DNA from: Candidatus Altimarinota bacterium
GTDB lineage: Bacteria; Patescibacteriota; Gracilibacteria; BD1-5; UBA2023
Assembly (NCBI GenBank): GCA_028277205.1
Contig: JANQGT010000014.1
Coordinates: 1-48,612, forward strand
Reading direction: 5' to 3'
DNA: 48,612 nucleotides
The position numbers and the translations under genes were made by a program. The notes beneath the pieces were generated by a model, which had not been told where the DNA came from, did not search any database, and saw only the letters and a program-made list of their open reading frames with translations. Positions within the stretch are counted from its first letter, which is position 1; every line of letters begins with the position of its first letter. This document shows, piece after piece, positions 9,873 through 18,736 of this stretch.

Positions 9873-10068
9873 ATGACAGCGTCCACACGCCCAAAGGACG
9901 ACCGTCCTTGGTCGCCAAACCTTATTCACCTAGAGAAGCTACGGGCATCCAAAGAGAATGGACGGTCGCCCGTCATACCTCTTTGGAAATAAAAAGTACC
10001 GAAGCCCTAAAAAAGATAAATAAGATTTGGCACTGCCAGTATACCCCTCTTTTCCCCATGTCAAACTC
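9873..10068. repeat. Structured noncoding repeat, copy B
   Basis: Second copy, 278 bases after copy A. The shared blocks are ATGACAG at the start, ACCGTCCTxGGTCGCCA, GGACGGTxxCCCGTCAT, GGCACxGxCAGTATAxCCC and TGTCAAACTC at the end. Arms GGACGACCGTCC (9896-9907) and GGACGGTCGCCC (9960-9971) pair at 11 of 12. Compared with copy A, the fifth pair changes from A-T to G-C, which keeps the stem. It ends five bases before the predicted sufD promoter. Confidence 0.6.
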
Positions 10069-10072
10069 GCAT

Positions 10073-10100
10073 TTGCGAATACGGGCATTTTCGATATTCT
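10073..10100 (+). promoter_or_regulatory. Predicted promoter for the sufD-sufS-sufU cluster
   Basis: TTGCGA (10073-10078), a 16-base spacer and TATTCT (10095-10100). It sits immediately after structured repeat B and about 20 bases before the preferred sufD start. Its position argues against the longer TTG start at 10027. Confidence 0.45.
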
Positions 10101-10119
10101 GTACGCACCTTTTTTGCCT

Positions 10120-10806
10120 GTGCAGACACTGTTTCTCTCCGACATTTCACCCGATACGATCACGATCACAGAGCCGACGATCCTCATCGATACGCCGTCT
10201 GTGAGCTCCACGCGGACGATAGAGATCACCGAGTGATGACGTGCTATCCTCCTGGGACTCGTCCATACATCGATCGAGGTACGCAGGCAGATGCGGCTAG
10301 TATGATCGGGAGCGACGATAGAGATCTGATACGTCGTCGTCTCGCAGGCGGATGCGCGTGTGGATGCAGTGCTGGATATCCGGATGATCGCAGACACCAC
10401 GAGCGCGGATATCCGCACACTGGCATTCGCGCTGGATGCCGGTCGCGTCGATCTGGATGCGGGCGTACGCGTCGCACCGGGTATCTCGGACGCAGAGGTG
10501 GCACTGCACGAGCGAAATATCTTTCTAGGATCGAGCGGGACGATCCGCAGCATCCCGGCGCTGCACGTAGCCTCGGAGCGTGTACGCGCTTCGCACGCGC
10601 TCTCGGTAGAGCGACTATCGGACGAGCGACTGTTTTATCTGCGATCACGCGGACTCTCGTCCGAGACGGCGACGCACCTCTGCATAGAGGGACGCATCCG
10701 CGAGACGTACGCTGCCGGTCTGTCCGAATCCGGAGAGCACACAGAGTCGCTCATCCGGCAGGCGATCCGGCACATTATCCCTACAGCTATCCCCTTTTCT
10801 TTATAG
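10120..10806 (+). CDS. sufD: SufD-like Fe-S cluster assembly protein
   Basis: About 228 residues of the SufB/SufD beta-helix family, a subunit of the SufBCD scaffold that builds Fe-S clusters. Recognisable parts are the repetitive beta region (GGRAILLGLVHTSIEV, DARVDAVLDIRMIADTTSA), ALHERNIFLGSSGTIRSIP, and the signature ALSVERLSDERLFYLRSRGL followed by ATHLCIEGRI. Four UGAs (two adjacent at 10234-10239, then near 10303 and 10327) read as Gly. It is shorter than typical SufD, lacking most of the N-terminal helical domain. The start is uncertain: GTG 10120 or TTG 10114 fit the promoter, TTG 10027 would be longer. Stop TAG, one base before sufS. SufB and SufC are not in the window. Confidence 0.78.
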
Positions 10807-10807
10807 T

Positions 10808-12019
10808 ATGCGCGACTACAAAAACGACTTTGGCGTGTATGACACGCATCCGGATCTGGTCTACCTGGACACCACCGCCACCGCTCTAAAGCCGAAATCC
10901 GTCGTGGAGGCGGTCGCGCGGTTTTCCACAGAGGAGTATGCAAATATCCACCGCGGCGCCTATGATCTGTCGGAGGCGTCGGAGATCCGCTACGAGCAGT
11001 CGAAAAAAGACACGGCGCACCTCATAAACGCCGAGTCCTCGGCAGAAATCGTCTATACGTACAACTCCACCTACGCACTCAACTATCTGGCTCTCGCCCT
11101 CAGGCGGGCGGGCAGGCTGGCGCGATGAGATCGGATCCTGCTGTCCGTCGCAGAGCATCATGCGAATGTCGTGCCATGGCACATCCTGGCGGAGGATCTG
11201 GGTATCGAGCTCGTATTCGTAGATATAGACGAGGAGTACGATATTGACTATGACGACTTTGCTAGAAAGTATGATGCGAGGGTGAAAGTCGTCGCGCTCA
11301 CCGCCGTATCAAATGTAACGGGAAAAATATTTTCCCTCGAAAAGATCCGACCGATGATCGGGGCTGATACGCTCTTTGTGGTGGATGCGAGTCAGGCAGT
11401 GCCAAATTACGCATTTGACGTGCAGTCCATTGATTGCGATTTTGCTTTTTTCACCGCACACAAGCTCTACGCAGAAACCGGTCTCGGGATCCTGTACGGA
11501 CGAGAGCGACTCCTGCGGGAGCTGCCACCGGCATTTGGCGGGGGCGGCGCCATAAACTGGGTCCACGAAGAGCGCTACATGCCGGCGGGGCTGCCATACC
11601 GTCACGAGCCGGGGACACCGCACATCATCGGCGCGGTCAGCCTCTCGGCGGCGATATCCTATCTGGACTCCATCGGCGGATACGATACCATCGCAGCAGC
11701 GAAAAAACCCCTGGTCGAGAGGGCGCTCGAGCGCTTGGAGTCGTTTCCCTATGCCGTCGAGCTCATCGGACCGCGAGCAGTGGAGGGACGCGCAGGCGTG
11801 CTGTCGCATGTCGTCCCGGGTGTTCATCTCGCGGATCTCGCGGAGTTTTTGGCGGAGCGCGATATCTGCGTACGCGTCGGGCATCACTGTGCCGAGCCGC
11901 TCATGCGATTTCGCGGTGTCGCCGGAGCACTGCGAGCGAGCATCGGTATTTATAGCACACTCTCGGATATAGACCGGTTTTATGATGCGCTGGAGCAGGG
12001 AATCAAAACACTCGGATAA
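10808..12019 (+). CDS. sufS: Cysteine desulfurase (SufS type)
   Basis: 403-residue PLP enzyme that takes sulfur from cysteine as a protein-bound persulfide for Fe-S assembly. It shows LVYLDTTATALKPKSVV, YANIHRGAYDLSEAS, AEHHANVVPWHILAED, FVVDASQAVP, the PLP lysine in FFTAHKLYAETGLGILYG (K219), GTPHIIGAVSL and the active-site cysteine in VRVGHHCAEPLM (C361). UGA at 11126-11128 is Gly. Stop TAA. It begins one base after sufD and is followed after five bases by the SufU-like gene, so the three are likely one operon. Confidence 0.95.
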
Positions 12020-12024
12020 CACTC

Positions 12025-12429
12025 ATGTCGTCAAACGAACTCATCGCCGCCTACGCAAAAAATCCTCCGAATAAGCACGCCATGGATCACGCCGACATCG
12101 CGCATCGCGAGGAAAATCGTCTCTGCGACGATGCTCTGACGGTCTTCTTGGTGATCCGGGATGGTATCCTGCAGGACGCGAGCTTTACGGGAGAGACGTC
12201 CATGGTGACGACCGCATGCGCGAGCCTGACACTGGAGAGCCTCATAGGAAAAAATATCGAGGAGATCCTCTCACTCGACGAGCACTATATCCGCGACGAG
12301 CTCGGACTTTCGGTCACGCACCGCCGACGGCAGGCGAGCGTATTTGGCATGCTGGCGATACGAAATGCGATCCACCGGTATCGAGCCGACGAGATGACCG
12401 ATGATTTTGCGAGTGTGATGCGGGGATAG
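12025..12429 (+). CDS. sufU: SufU/IscU-like scaffold protein lacking usual cysteine ligands
   Basis: 134 residues, fitting SufU in length and layout: an N-terminal ENRLCDDALTVFLVI segment (C34 and D36 match the first ligands), FTGETSMVTTACASLTLESLIGKN, and a C-terminal RRRQASVFGMLAIRNAI helix. SufU normally has Cys in the G-C-x-I-S segment and again before the last helix (R-x-x-C-A). Here those positions read Ser59 and Gln, and the only other Cys (C65) is six residues later. The position after sufS supports a sulfur-acceptor role, but canonical zinc or cluster binding looks lost. No UGA. Stop TAG. Confidence 0.78.
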   Translation: MSSNELIAAYAKNPPNKHAMDHADIAHREENRLCDDALTVFLVIRDGILQDASFTGETSMVTTACASLTLESLIGKNIEEILSLDEHYIRDELGLSVTHRRRQASVFGMLAIRNAIHRYRADEMTDDFASVMRG

Positions 12430-12468
12430 CGCAGTGTCTGCATGCGCATACTGCACATGCAAGAGAAG

Positions 12469-12496
12469 TGGCACACTCGTATTTTTTCGATATACT
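12469..12496 (+). promoter_or_regulatory. Possible promoter for HIT-family gene
   Basis: TATACT (12491-12496) lies 22 bases before the HIT gene ATG. A weak TGGCAC (12469-12474) lies 16 bases upstream of it. Confidence 0.35.
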
Positions 12497-12518
12497 TGTC
12501 TTTTCCCACTCTCCGCCT

Positions 12519-12971
12519 ATGCAGTACGCCGAGCACGTCCGATCGCTTCCCGCGGACTATTGTCCGTTTTGCGGCGAGGAGATCAGATCGCAGATCATCC
12601 GAGAATTCGCTCACTGGAGACTGATCGCCAATCGCGCGCCGTACGCTCCCGATCACCTCATGCTCATCGCGCGCGAGCATATCGAGCGCATTCATGAGAT
12701 CGCACCCGAAGCATGGAACGAAATGAGAGACATCACCCATCTCGCCTGCAAATGGTTTGAGTCGCGCTGACATCCGGGATATACGTTTTTCGTGCGGGAT
12801 GAGTCCGTCTATGGATCGATGAAAAAATCCGTCAAACACCTGCACGTCCACCTCATACCGTCATGTCTGATCGGGAGGATCGAGGATCGAGCGGATACGC
12901 GCGACTTTCTCGATGATGCGGCTATAGATGCACTCACCCGCGAAATCGCCGACTCATTTCCACGTGCATAA
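12519..12971 (+). CDS. HIT-family hydrolase
   Basis: 150-residue histidine-triad protein, probably a nucleotide hydrolase or transferase. A CPFCG knuckle near residue 15 may hold zinc, as in GalT-like members. The core follows: WRLIANRAPYAPDHLMLIAREH, then FVRDESVYGSMKKSVKHLHVHLIP, which carries the H-x-H-x-H triad. UGA 12768-12770 is Gly. Without it the triad is cut off, so the standard-code reading would be inactive. Stop TAA. The next gene begins five bases later. Confidence 0.88.
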
Positions 12972-12975
12972 CATC

Positions 12976-13440
12976 ATGATCACGATCCTCGTCGTCGCCG
13001 ACTCATTCGATCATTTTCGCACTCCGATAGAGACGTATCTTCAGAGACTTGGCAGTGTTGTTTCTCTCATGAAAATCACGCCGCAAACTCGGGGCGATCC
13101 GCAAACCATCCGAGAGCGCGAGACAGTGCGAATTATCGATTTTCTGCAAAAGCACCCGCGCCTCACTCCCGTCCTCCTGGACGAGATGGGCGAGAGTATG
13201 GATACGCGCGCATTTCATGCGTTTCTTCGGCATTGAGGTATTCACGCGCAAAAACTCTGCCTCATCGTCGGCGGAGCGTACGGCGTCTCACGCGCGACTA
13301 TCACAGAGCATGCTGCCAGTCTCAAAACGCTTCGTCTCTCGGATATGACGCTCCCGCATGCGCTCTCGCTCCTCGTCCTGCTGGAGCAGGTATACCGCAG
13401 TCAGCAAATCGAAAAAAATACCGGCTATCACCATGAGTAG
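12976..13440 (+). CDS. rlmH: 23S rRNA pseudouridine-1915 N3-methyltransferase
   Basis: 154-residue SPOUT methyltransferase that methylates pseudouridine 1915 in helix 69 of 23S rRNA. Seen: KHPRLTPVLLDEMGESMDTRAF, CLIVGGAYGVS (SAM-binding knot; usual form FVIGGAxG), LRLSDMTLPHAL and the C-terminal EQVYRSQQIEKNTGYHH signature. UGA 13234-13236 encodes the first Gly after RH, restoring the knot. Length matches the family (~155). TAG at 13438-13440 directly abuts the stop of convergent ftsX with no spacer. Confidence 0.93.
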
Positions 13441-14358
13441 CTATGCCACCCTCCCCGCCTCCCGCACAAATCGGGACGAGGAAATATAGCCGCTCATCGC
13501 ACCGACGAGCGTGATACCCGCCGTGACGAGTGCGAGTACCGGCATGTACTCGGCGATAAACGCATCGGCAAAATCCGAAAAATCGACAAACACGCCGATA
13601 TCCACAAAGCCCAAAAGCCCCAGAAAAACAAGTGCGCTCACGAGAGCCGAGACGAGCGTGTATATCGCCCCCTGGATCAGAAACGGTCCGTAGATAAAGT
13701 GCGAATCTCCCCCGACGAGGCGGGTGATGCGGATCTCCTCGCGGTAGAAAAAAACGAAATTTCCGATGATAGTGTACACGATGACGAATATCCCAAAAAG
13801 AAAAAATCCGATGATGGCATAGATCGCATACTGCACGGCAGACACCACTCCGATGAAATCGCGGATTTTTTCGTACTGTGCGCGATAGTCCACGAGCGAC
13901 TGACGAGTCGGATCCTCATCATAGATGATGATGCCGCGATACCGTCCCACCGTCTCGTCCAGGCGGTCGTAGTACTCGAGCGAGATGTTCTTCACGAGCA
14001 GGGATGAGGGCAGCGGATTTTCCTCGTCATCCTCCACTATGCCCGCGAGATCGGGATATCGCTCCTCCAGGATCGCAAACGCCGCCTCTTTTGACACGTA
14101 CTCAAGCTCGACCCCCGGGATCCCGCGGACCGCCGCCATGAGCTCGATAACCTCGCTATTCGTCTCGTCATAGCCCGGGCGCAGATTGACAGAGATGGTC
14201 ACCCGATCGTTGACAGAGTCGATGAGCGCACCGGCAGCCGCCTCCAGAAAAAACAGGATATGAATGAAGAATACTATGAGCCCGAGTGTGACGACAGTGG
14301 AAAACGACAGAAACGAATTTCGTACGATATTCGTGAGGGCGTAGCGGAGGATGCGCAT
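13441..14358 (-). CDS. ftsX: Cell-division ABC-transporter-like permease FtsX
   Basis: 305 residues. FtsX couples the FtsE ATPase to periplasmic peptidoglycan hydrolases at the septum. Layout: short cytoplasmic N-terminus (MRILRYALTNIVRNSFLSFS), TM1, an extracellular domain of about 120 residues (VTISVNLRPGY, GVELEYVSKEAAFAILEERYPDL, NPLPSSLLVKN), then three TM segments with FFYREEIRITRLVGGDSHFI between TM2 and TM3, the usual FtsX signature. No UGA. ATG 14358 gives the family N-terminus; the TTG 33 bases upstream is less likely. ftsE is not adjacent. Confidence 0.93.
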   Translation of the reverse strand: MRILRYALTNIVRNSFLSFSTVVTLGLIVFFIHILFFLEAAAGALIDSVNDRVTISVNLRPGYDETNSEVIELMAAVRGIPGVELEYVSKEAAFAILEERYPDLAGIVEDDEENPLPSSLLVKNISLEYYDRLDETVGRYRGIIIYDEDPTRQSLVDYRAQYEKIRDFIGVVSAVQYAIYAIIGFFLFGIFVIVYTIIGNFVFFYREEIRITRLVGGDSHFIYGPFLIQGAIYTLVSALVSALVFLGLLGFVDIGVFVDFSDFADAFIAEYMPVLALVTAGITLVGAMSGYISSSRFVREAGRVA

Positions 14359-14433
14359 AGGAAAATCATGATGGCAAGTCATTGTACTCAAACACCAGAA
14401 AAACGCGAGAGAAATGCCGAGTGAAAAAAGTTC

Positions 14434-14461
14434 TTGACAGAAAAATGTTTTGAAATATAAA
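14434..14461 (+). promoter_or_regulatory. Consensus promoter for 263-residue unknown gene
   Basis: A perfect TTGACA (14434-14439), a 16-base spacer and TATAAA (14456-14461). It lies 24 bases before the gene ATG at 14485 and diverges from ftsX. It is one of the strongest promoter matches in the window. Confidence 0.7.
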
Positions 14462-14484
14462 TTCTAAACTATGTTTTTCTGACT

Positions 14485-15276
14485 ATGCCAGAAAGAGGGA
14501 TTTTCGCACCCGGTCTGATTCAAGACCAAACACTCAATTGAAATACTGATGACCCTACTCGTGTTCGTAGTGAAGCAGTAGCGGCAGCACTCCGTATAAA
14601 TGTTTTTCGACAGCTACGCCTCCCTCGTTGACTATACGCTAACCGAATTCCTATTCGCCATAATCCCCCGTATACCTGACCGTATCAGCGAAGAAACTGA
14701 GATTCGAGCGGCGTCGGAGAGCTGGAAAAGCATTGAATACCGGACGATGTGCAGTCGGACATTGCAGATGACGTCAGAGCAACCGAAAGACTCAGAAAAG
14801 GACTATCCGCCGAAGCACGCGCAGTACTGGAAACATGCAGATATTTTCATCGAGCAAACAGGCAAGCAGTAAGAGGAAAGGGGATGTTCAGATTTCACTT
14901 TATTACAGGGTTTGACATAAATCCACACTATCATGCGCTGTTTCTACGTGAGCAACTCGCCGACCCCTGCAGTTGCCATAAAGGACGAATCGTGCTTGAG
15001 TCATTCCTGCGAAATATGCATACAAAAATCCACGAACATCTTACCAAGAATTTTTCGGATTATTGGAGAATCGTCGCCCTTCATCTCTCGGACGATCGGG
15101 TACACGCATTTCTCAGAAACAACAACGCGCACGCGGCAAGAATTGCCAACATGCTGCAAGGTACGTATAGCGCCGCTCTGCATTCGGATCCGAATAACAA
15201 AGACATTTTCGATCAAAACCCCGATGTAGACCGCATCGAAGAACAACTGCAAAAACTCGGGTTTTCTCTGCGATAA
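14485..15276 (+). CDS. Unknown protein, UGA-rich
   Basis: 263 residues, readable only with UGA = Gly: five UGAs lie in the first ~100 codons, so the standard code shows only the C-terminal two-thirds. No family recognised. The N-terminus is polar (MPERGIFAPGLIQDQTL), the middle basic and helical (DDVRATERLRKGLSAEARAV), and there is a His/Cys-rich part (HYHALFLREQLADPCSCHKG). A C-terminal helix ends EEQLQKLGFSLR. No signal peptide or membrane span. AT-richer than the ribosomal genes beside it. It has its own consensus promoter. TAA stop, convergent with rpmA 16 bases away. Confidence 0.75.
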
Positions 15277-15291
15277 TTCGGATAAAGTGTG

Positions 15292-15570
15292 TTACCCCTC
15301 TCTGACACTCACGTACACATCGCGATACACCCGCCCGTCAAATCGCTCGCGCTTTCGCTCGGTAAACTGTACGACGCCGTCAGCCGTCGCATAGAGCGTG
15401 TAGTCGCTTCCCTGTCGGACGCCGTCCCCCGCCCAAAACGTGTTGCCCTTTTGGCGGACGATGATATTTCCGGCAATGGCGGACTGCCCTCCGTAGATCT
15501 TGACGCCGAGGCGTTTTGCCTGTGAATCGCGACCGTTTGCGGTCGATCCCTGCGCTTTTTTGTGTGCCAT
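15292..15570 (-). CDS. rpmA: Ribosomal protein bL27
   Basis: 92 residues; large-subunit protein whose N-terminus reaches toward the peptidyl-transferase centre. Signature [20 protein letters not shown], then [20 protein letters not shown] and [20 protein letters not shown]. It starts directly with MAHKKA, so no cleaved N-terminal extension of the Firmicutes kind. No UGA. It is the last gene of the minus-strand ribosomal cluster; L21, its usual partner, is not beside it. Confidence 0.96.
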   Translation of the reverse strand: MAHKKAQGSTANGRDSQAKRLGVKIYGGQSAIAGNIIVRQKGNTFWAGDGVRQGSDYTLYATADGVVQFTERKRERFDGRVYRDVYVSVREG

Positions 15571-15593
15571 AGTCTATGAATGGATGAGAGAAA

Positions 15594-16040
15594 TTATCGG
15601 CGAGCGAAGCGGGCGTTTGCGCGATTTGCCTCCGCCGTTTTATAAATTTCGAGTTTCTTTTTGTAGGCGTTGCCGGTTTCCTGCGAGGCGTCGATGAGCT
15701 CCTGCGCCAGAAATCCAGAGAAGTCGCTCCCGGACTTTGCGCGTGCCGAGGCGAGGATCCAGCGACTTGCGAGCGCGAACTGGCGTGCAGGCGGCACCTC
15801 CTGCGGCACTTGGTAGATCGATCCTCCCACTCGCTTCGGGCGCACCTCGACCTTTGGCATGACATTGTCGATTGCCTTTTCAAAAACCTCTTCGGGCTGC
15901 TTCATGCCCTTTGCGTGCATCGCGTCAAAAGTATCGGTCATGAGCTTGAGCGCGAGGGATTTTTTTCCGTCTTTCATCACGTAGTTGATGAATTTTTGCA
16001 GACGAGACGGACGCTGTGCGGAGAGTGTTTTCGTATCCAT
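15594..16040 (-). CDS. rpsG: Ribosomal protein uS7
   Basis: 148-residue small-subunit head protein that nucleates assembly of the 16S 3' domain. Clear motifs: LQKFINYVMKDGKKSLALKL, FEKAIDNVMPKVEVRPKRVGG, YQVPQEVPPARQFALASRWI, and a C-terminal basic helix. No UGA. It follows rpsL by 18 bases, the standard rpsL-rpsG order; fusA and tufA do not follow here. Confidence 0.97.
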   Translation of the reverse strand: MDTKTLSAQRPSRLQKFINYVMKDGKKSLALKLMTDTFDAMHAKGMKQPEEVFEKAIDNVMPKVEVRPKRVGGSIYQVPQEVPPARQFALASRWILASARAKSGSDFSGFLAQELIDASQETGNAYKKKLEIYKTAEANRANARFARR

Positions 16041-16058
16041 AGAAAAAGGAAATAGCGA

Positions 16059-16478
16059 TTACTTCTTTGCTTTCGGTTTTTTTGCTCCGTAGTGGCTGCG
16101 TCCCTGTCGGCGAGCATCAACTCCGGCAGCGTCGAGTGCACCGCGGATGATGTGGTAGCGCACACCCGGAAGGTCCTTGACACGACCGCCACGGATCATC
16201 ACGACGGAGTGTTCCTGCAGATTGTGCCCCTCTCCCATGATGTAGCAGATGACCTCCTTTCCGTTTGTCAGGCGCACCTTTGCAACTTTTCGCAGAGCGG
16301 AGTTCGGTTTTTTCGGTGTGGCGGTGTAGACCTTTGTGCAGACGCCTCGCTTTTGCGGGCACGACTGAGAAAAAATTTGACGCTTCAGTGAGTTTCGACT
16401 CTCCTGCAGTGCGGGAGATTTGCTCTTGCGCTCTTTGTCGCTGCGAGATTTTCGGATGAGCTGATTTGTCGTCGGCAT
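16059..16478 (-). CDS. rpsL: Ribosomal protein uS12
   Basis: 139-residue decoding-centre protein. It starts [12 protein letters not shown], with the conserved [57 protein letters not shown] and the [13 protein letters not shown] segment. The PKKPN and RVKDLPG loops carry the lysines (43 and 88 in E. coli numbering) where streptomycin-resistance changes occur; both are Lys here. No UGA. Confidence 0.98.
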   Translation of the reverse strand: MPTTNQLIRKSRSDKERKSKSPALQESRNSLKRQIFSQSCPQKRGVCTKVYTATPKKPNSALRKVAKVRLTNGKEVICYIMGEGHNLQEHSVVMIRGGRVKDLPGVRYHIIRGALDAAGVDARRQGRSHYGAKKPKAKK

Positions 16479-16514
16479 GATGGAAAAGTGTTTTGAAAAA
16501 ATGAGAGAAAATAC

Positions 16515-16910
16515 CTATCGCTTTGACCACTGGATTGCCTTTCGCGCCTTGTGAAGTCCGGGCTTTTTGCGCTCGACTTTGCGCGCATCGCGCTTCAGGA
16601 GTCCCTGCGGCTTGAGGAGTTTTCGCATTTCCGGTGCGGATTTTTCCAGGGCGCGCGCGATACCGAGGCTGATCGCCTGCGCTTGCGCGCTCTCGCCCGA
16701 TCCTCTGACCGTGATCTCGAAATGGTATTTTCCCATGACGCCCGCGGCTTTGAAAGGGGCATGGATCACCTCGAAAAGATCACTGCGAGTGATGTACTCG
16801 TTGAAAGGGCGTGCATTGATAGTCGAGCTCCCCTCTCCGGCATGCAGGCGCACCTGAGCGACGGCGGTTTTTCGTTTTCCGAGAGCGTAGACGTACTGAG
16901 TATCTGCCAT
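16515..16910 (-). CDS. rpsI: Ribosomal protein uS9
   Basis: 131 residues. Signature YVYALGKRKTAVAQVRL, INARPFNEYI, ITVRGSGESAQAQAISLGIARAL (two short blocks) and the basic tail ending in SKR, whose last residues contact P-site tRNA. No UGA. It is four bases downstream of rplM, the universal rplM-rpsI pair. Confidence 0.97.
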   Translation of the reverse strand: MADTQYVYALGKRKTAVAQVRLHAGEGSSTINARPFNEYITRSDLFEVIHAPFKAAGVMGKYHFEITVRGSGESAQAQAISLGIARALEKSAPEMRKLLKPQGLLKRDARKVERKKPGLHKARKAIQWSKR

Positions 16911-16913
16911 GAT

Positions 16914-17357
16914 TTATGAGAGGGTAAGAGGCTTTGGTTGCTGTGCGTCGTAGGGATGCGTATCGCCCGTCTGCAGTTTCAGGCGCAGCATCATGTCTTT
17001 TCGGAGCCGATTCTTCGGAAGCATTCCGGAGACGGCGTTATACAGCATCGTTGTCGGCTTTTTCTCGCGGACAGTCGCAAGCGGAACTTCTTTGAGTCCT
17101 CCGAGGTATCCCGAGTGCCGGCGATACAGTTTTTTCGATTCCTTTGTTCCGGTCGTGGCGATCTTATCGGCATTTAGCACGACGACGTAGTCGCCATTAT
17201 CGACGTGCGGAGAGTAGTCGATCCGGTTTTTTCCGGAGAGCGTGGTCGCGATGAGCGTCGCGAGACGACCGAGCGTCTGCCCCTCGGCGTCAACGACGTA
17301 CCAGGTGCGCTCGTTTGCGGATTGTTGTTTCGGGAAAATCGTTTTCATGGCAGTCAT
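16914..17357 (-). CDS. rplM: Ribosomal protein uL13
   Basis: 147-residue early-assembly protein of the large subunit. Motifs: RTWYVVDAEGQTLGRLATLI, YSPHVDNGDYVVVLNADKI, YRRHSGYLGGLKE and AVSGMLPKNRLRKDMMLRLK. The start is taken as MTAMKTIF; the second Met is equally possible. No UGA. Paired with rpsI. It lies two bases after rplQ, so rplQ, rplM and rpsI are closely coupled. Confidence 0.96.
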   Translation of the reverse strand: MTAMKTIFPKQQSANERTWYVVDAEGQTLGRLATLIATTLSGKNRIDYSPHVDNGDYVVVLNADKIATTGTKESKKLYRRHSGYLGGLKEVPLATVREKKPTTMLYNAVSGMLPKNRLRKDMMLRLKLQTGDTHPYDAQQPKPLTLS

Positions 17358-17359
17358 AG

Positions 17360-17719
17360 TTATACGAGTTCGATCTTGACGAGTTTGGCACTGTCTCCGT
17401 CACGAAGCTTGATCGCGGTGAGGCGGGTGCACCCGGACGTCCGGTCGCTGTAGCGTGGAGCGATATCCTCTATCAGTGCCCGACTCGCCGACTCGGTGTA
17501 GAGAAAAGACGTGATTTTTCGAATCGCATTCATATGATCGGTCGTATTCACCATTCGTACGAGCTCGTCGATGACGCCCGAGAGCGCATGAGCACGCTTT
17601 TGCGTCGTGACGAGCGCTTTGTGCTCAAAGAAGCTCGTGGCAAGATTTCGCAGTACCGAACGCGAGTGTTGATCGGGTTTGTGTCCGAATCGTCGCAGCT
17701 GTTTTTTTCGATGTCGCAT
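17360..17719 (-). CDS. rplQ: Ribosomal protein bL17
   Basis: 119 residues near the peptide exit tunnel. It begins MRHRKKQLRRFGHKPDQHSR, the family's MRHRxxxxKLxRxxxHR form, then LRNLATSFFEHKALVTTQKR and TGCTRLTAIKLRDGD-like ending. ATG 17719 is chosen over an upstream start because it gives this universal N-terminus. No UGA. It follows rpoA by ten bases in the canonical rpoA-rplQ order. Confidence 0.96.
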   Translation of the reverse strand: MRHRKKQLRRFGHKPDQHSRSVLRNLATSFFEHKALVTTQKRAHALSGVIDELVRMVNTTDHMNAIRKITSFLYTESASRALIEDIAPRYSDRTSGCTRLTAIKLRDGDSAKLVKIELV

Positions 17720-17729
17720 GGGAAAAAAG

Positions 17730-18710
17730 TTATTCGTCTCAAAGTAGTCGATATCCCCGCTCTTGCAGTGCATCGCGCACTTCGTTCATCGCCTTTCGTC
17801 CAAATCCTTTGATGGACGAGAGCTTTGCCTCGGTGCAGCGCGTGAGCTGCTCGACAGAGAGAATATCGGCGTTTACGAGCGCATTGAGCGTACGGGGTGA
17901 GAGTCCGATGATCTCGATGGGAGTATACGACTCGCGATCGAGCTCCGAGCGGGCGTTTTGCTTTTCGCGGTCGAGGACCTGGAGGACGTCGCTCAAAAAT
18001 TCTCCCTCGATCTGCAGTCCCTCTTCATTGAAAATACCGAAGTAGGAAACGAGCAAATTTGACGCAAATCACAGCGCATCGCGCGGCGCGAGCACACCGT
18101 TTGTCGAAACGGCGATCTCGAGCGAATCAAGATCGGTCATATCCGCGTACCGGACGTTTGCCACGTCGTAGCGGACATTGGTGACGGGAGAAAAATTCGC
18201 ATCCAAAAGAAGCGTGTGCACGTCGTCCTCGCGGGATTTCAGCTCCTCCATCGACATGTATCCGACGCCCTTTTCTACTCGCAGACTCATATCCAGCTCG
18301 AATCCGTCGCGGTCGATCTCTGTGATAATGTGATCGGAATTGAGGATCGTGATACCGGCAGGCGTCTGGATGTCTCCGGCTGTCACCACTCACGCTTTCG
18401 AGCGGCGGAGGTACACCCACTCGATCCCCGCATCGGATTTGTCGATGACGAGTCCCTTGATATTCAAAAGCATGTCGAGCACCGAATCCTTGATACCGGG
18501 CACAGTCGTGTATTCGTGCGATACGCCTTTCATTTTGACGCCGGTCACGCGCGCTCACGGGATAGACGAGAGCATCACTCGACGCATCGCGTTTCCGAGT
18601 GTGACGCCGTATCCGCTCGGCAGCGGCTTGATGATGAAGAGTCCCTCATTTTTTGCCGTCTGCTCGTACGAGATTTTCGGGACGCCGATGGTATTGTGAA
18701 TGATGTGCAT
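17730..18710 (-). CDS. rpoA: RNA polymerase alpha subunit
   Basis: 326 residues with both domains. The N-terminal dimerisation domain has FIIKPLPSGYGVTLGNAMRR, VMLSSIPGARVTGVKMKGV, HEYTTVPGIKDSVLD, the RDALGFASNLLVSYFGIF segment. The C-terminal domain has PIEIIGLSPRTLNALVNADI and KGFGRKAMNEVRDALQERG, which binds UP elements and activators. Four UGAs (codons 52, 107, 214, 324). The one in SSIPGARVTGV is a near-universal Gly. The reading passes UGA 17739-17741 and ends at TAA 17730-17732, adding Gly-Asp-Glu. It sits in the standard rpsD-rpoA-rplQ order. Confidence 0.97.
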
Positions 18711-18736
18711 AGCGAAAAAGTCGGCGATAAGAAATA

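Noticed and set aside
10027-10119. TTG start of SufD at 10027
   Set aside because: It would place the predicted promoter (10073-10100) and the end of repeat B inside the gene. It cannot be fully excluded.
9595-10204. Two plus-strand frames covering the structured repeats (84 and 98 codons)
   Set aside because: They show partial similarity to each other (both read W-H-x-Q-Y-x-P) only because the DNA is repeated; arms pair as RNA stems, frames end differently and no start signal is seen.
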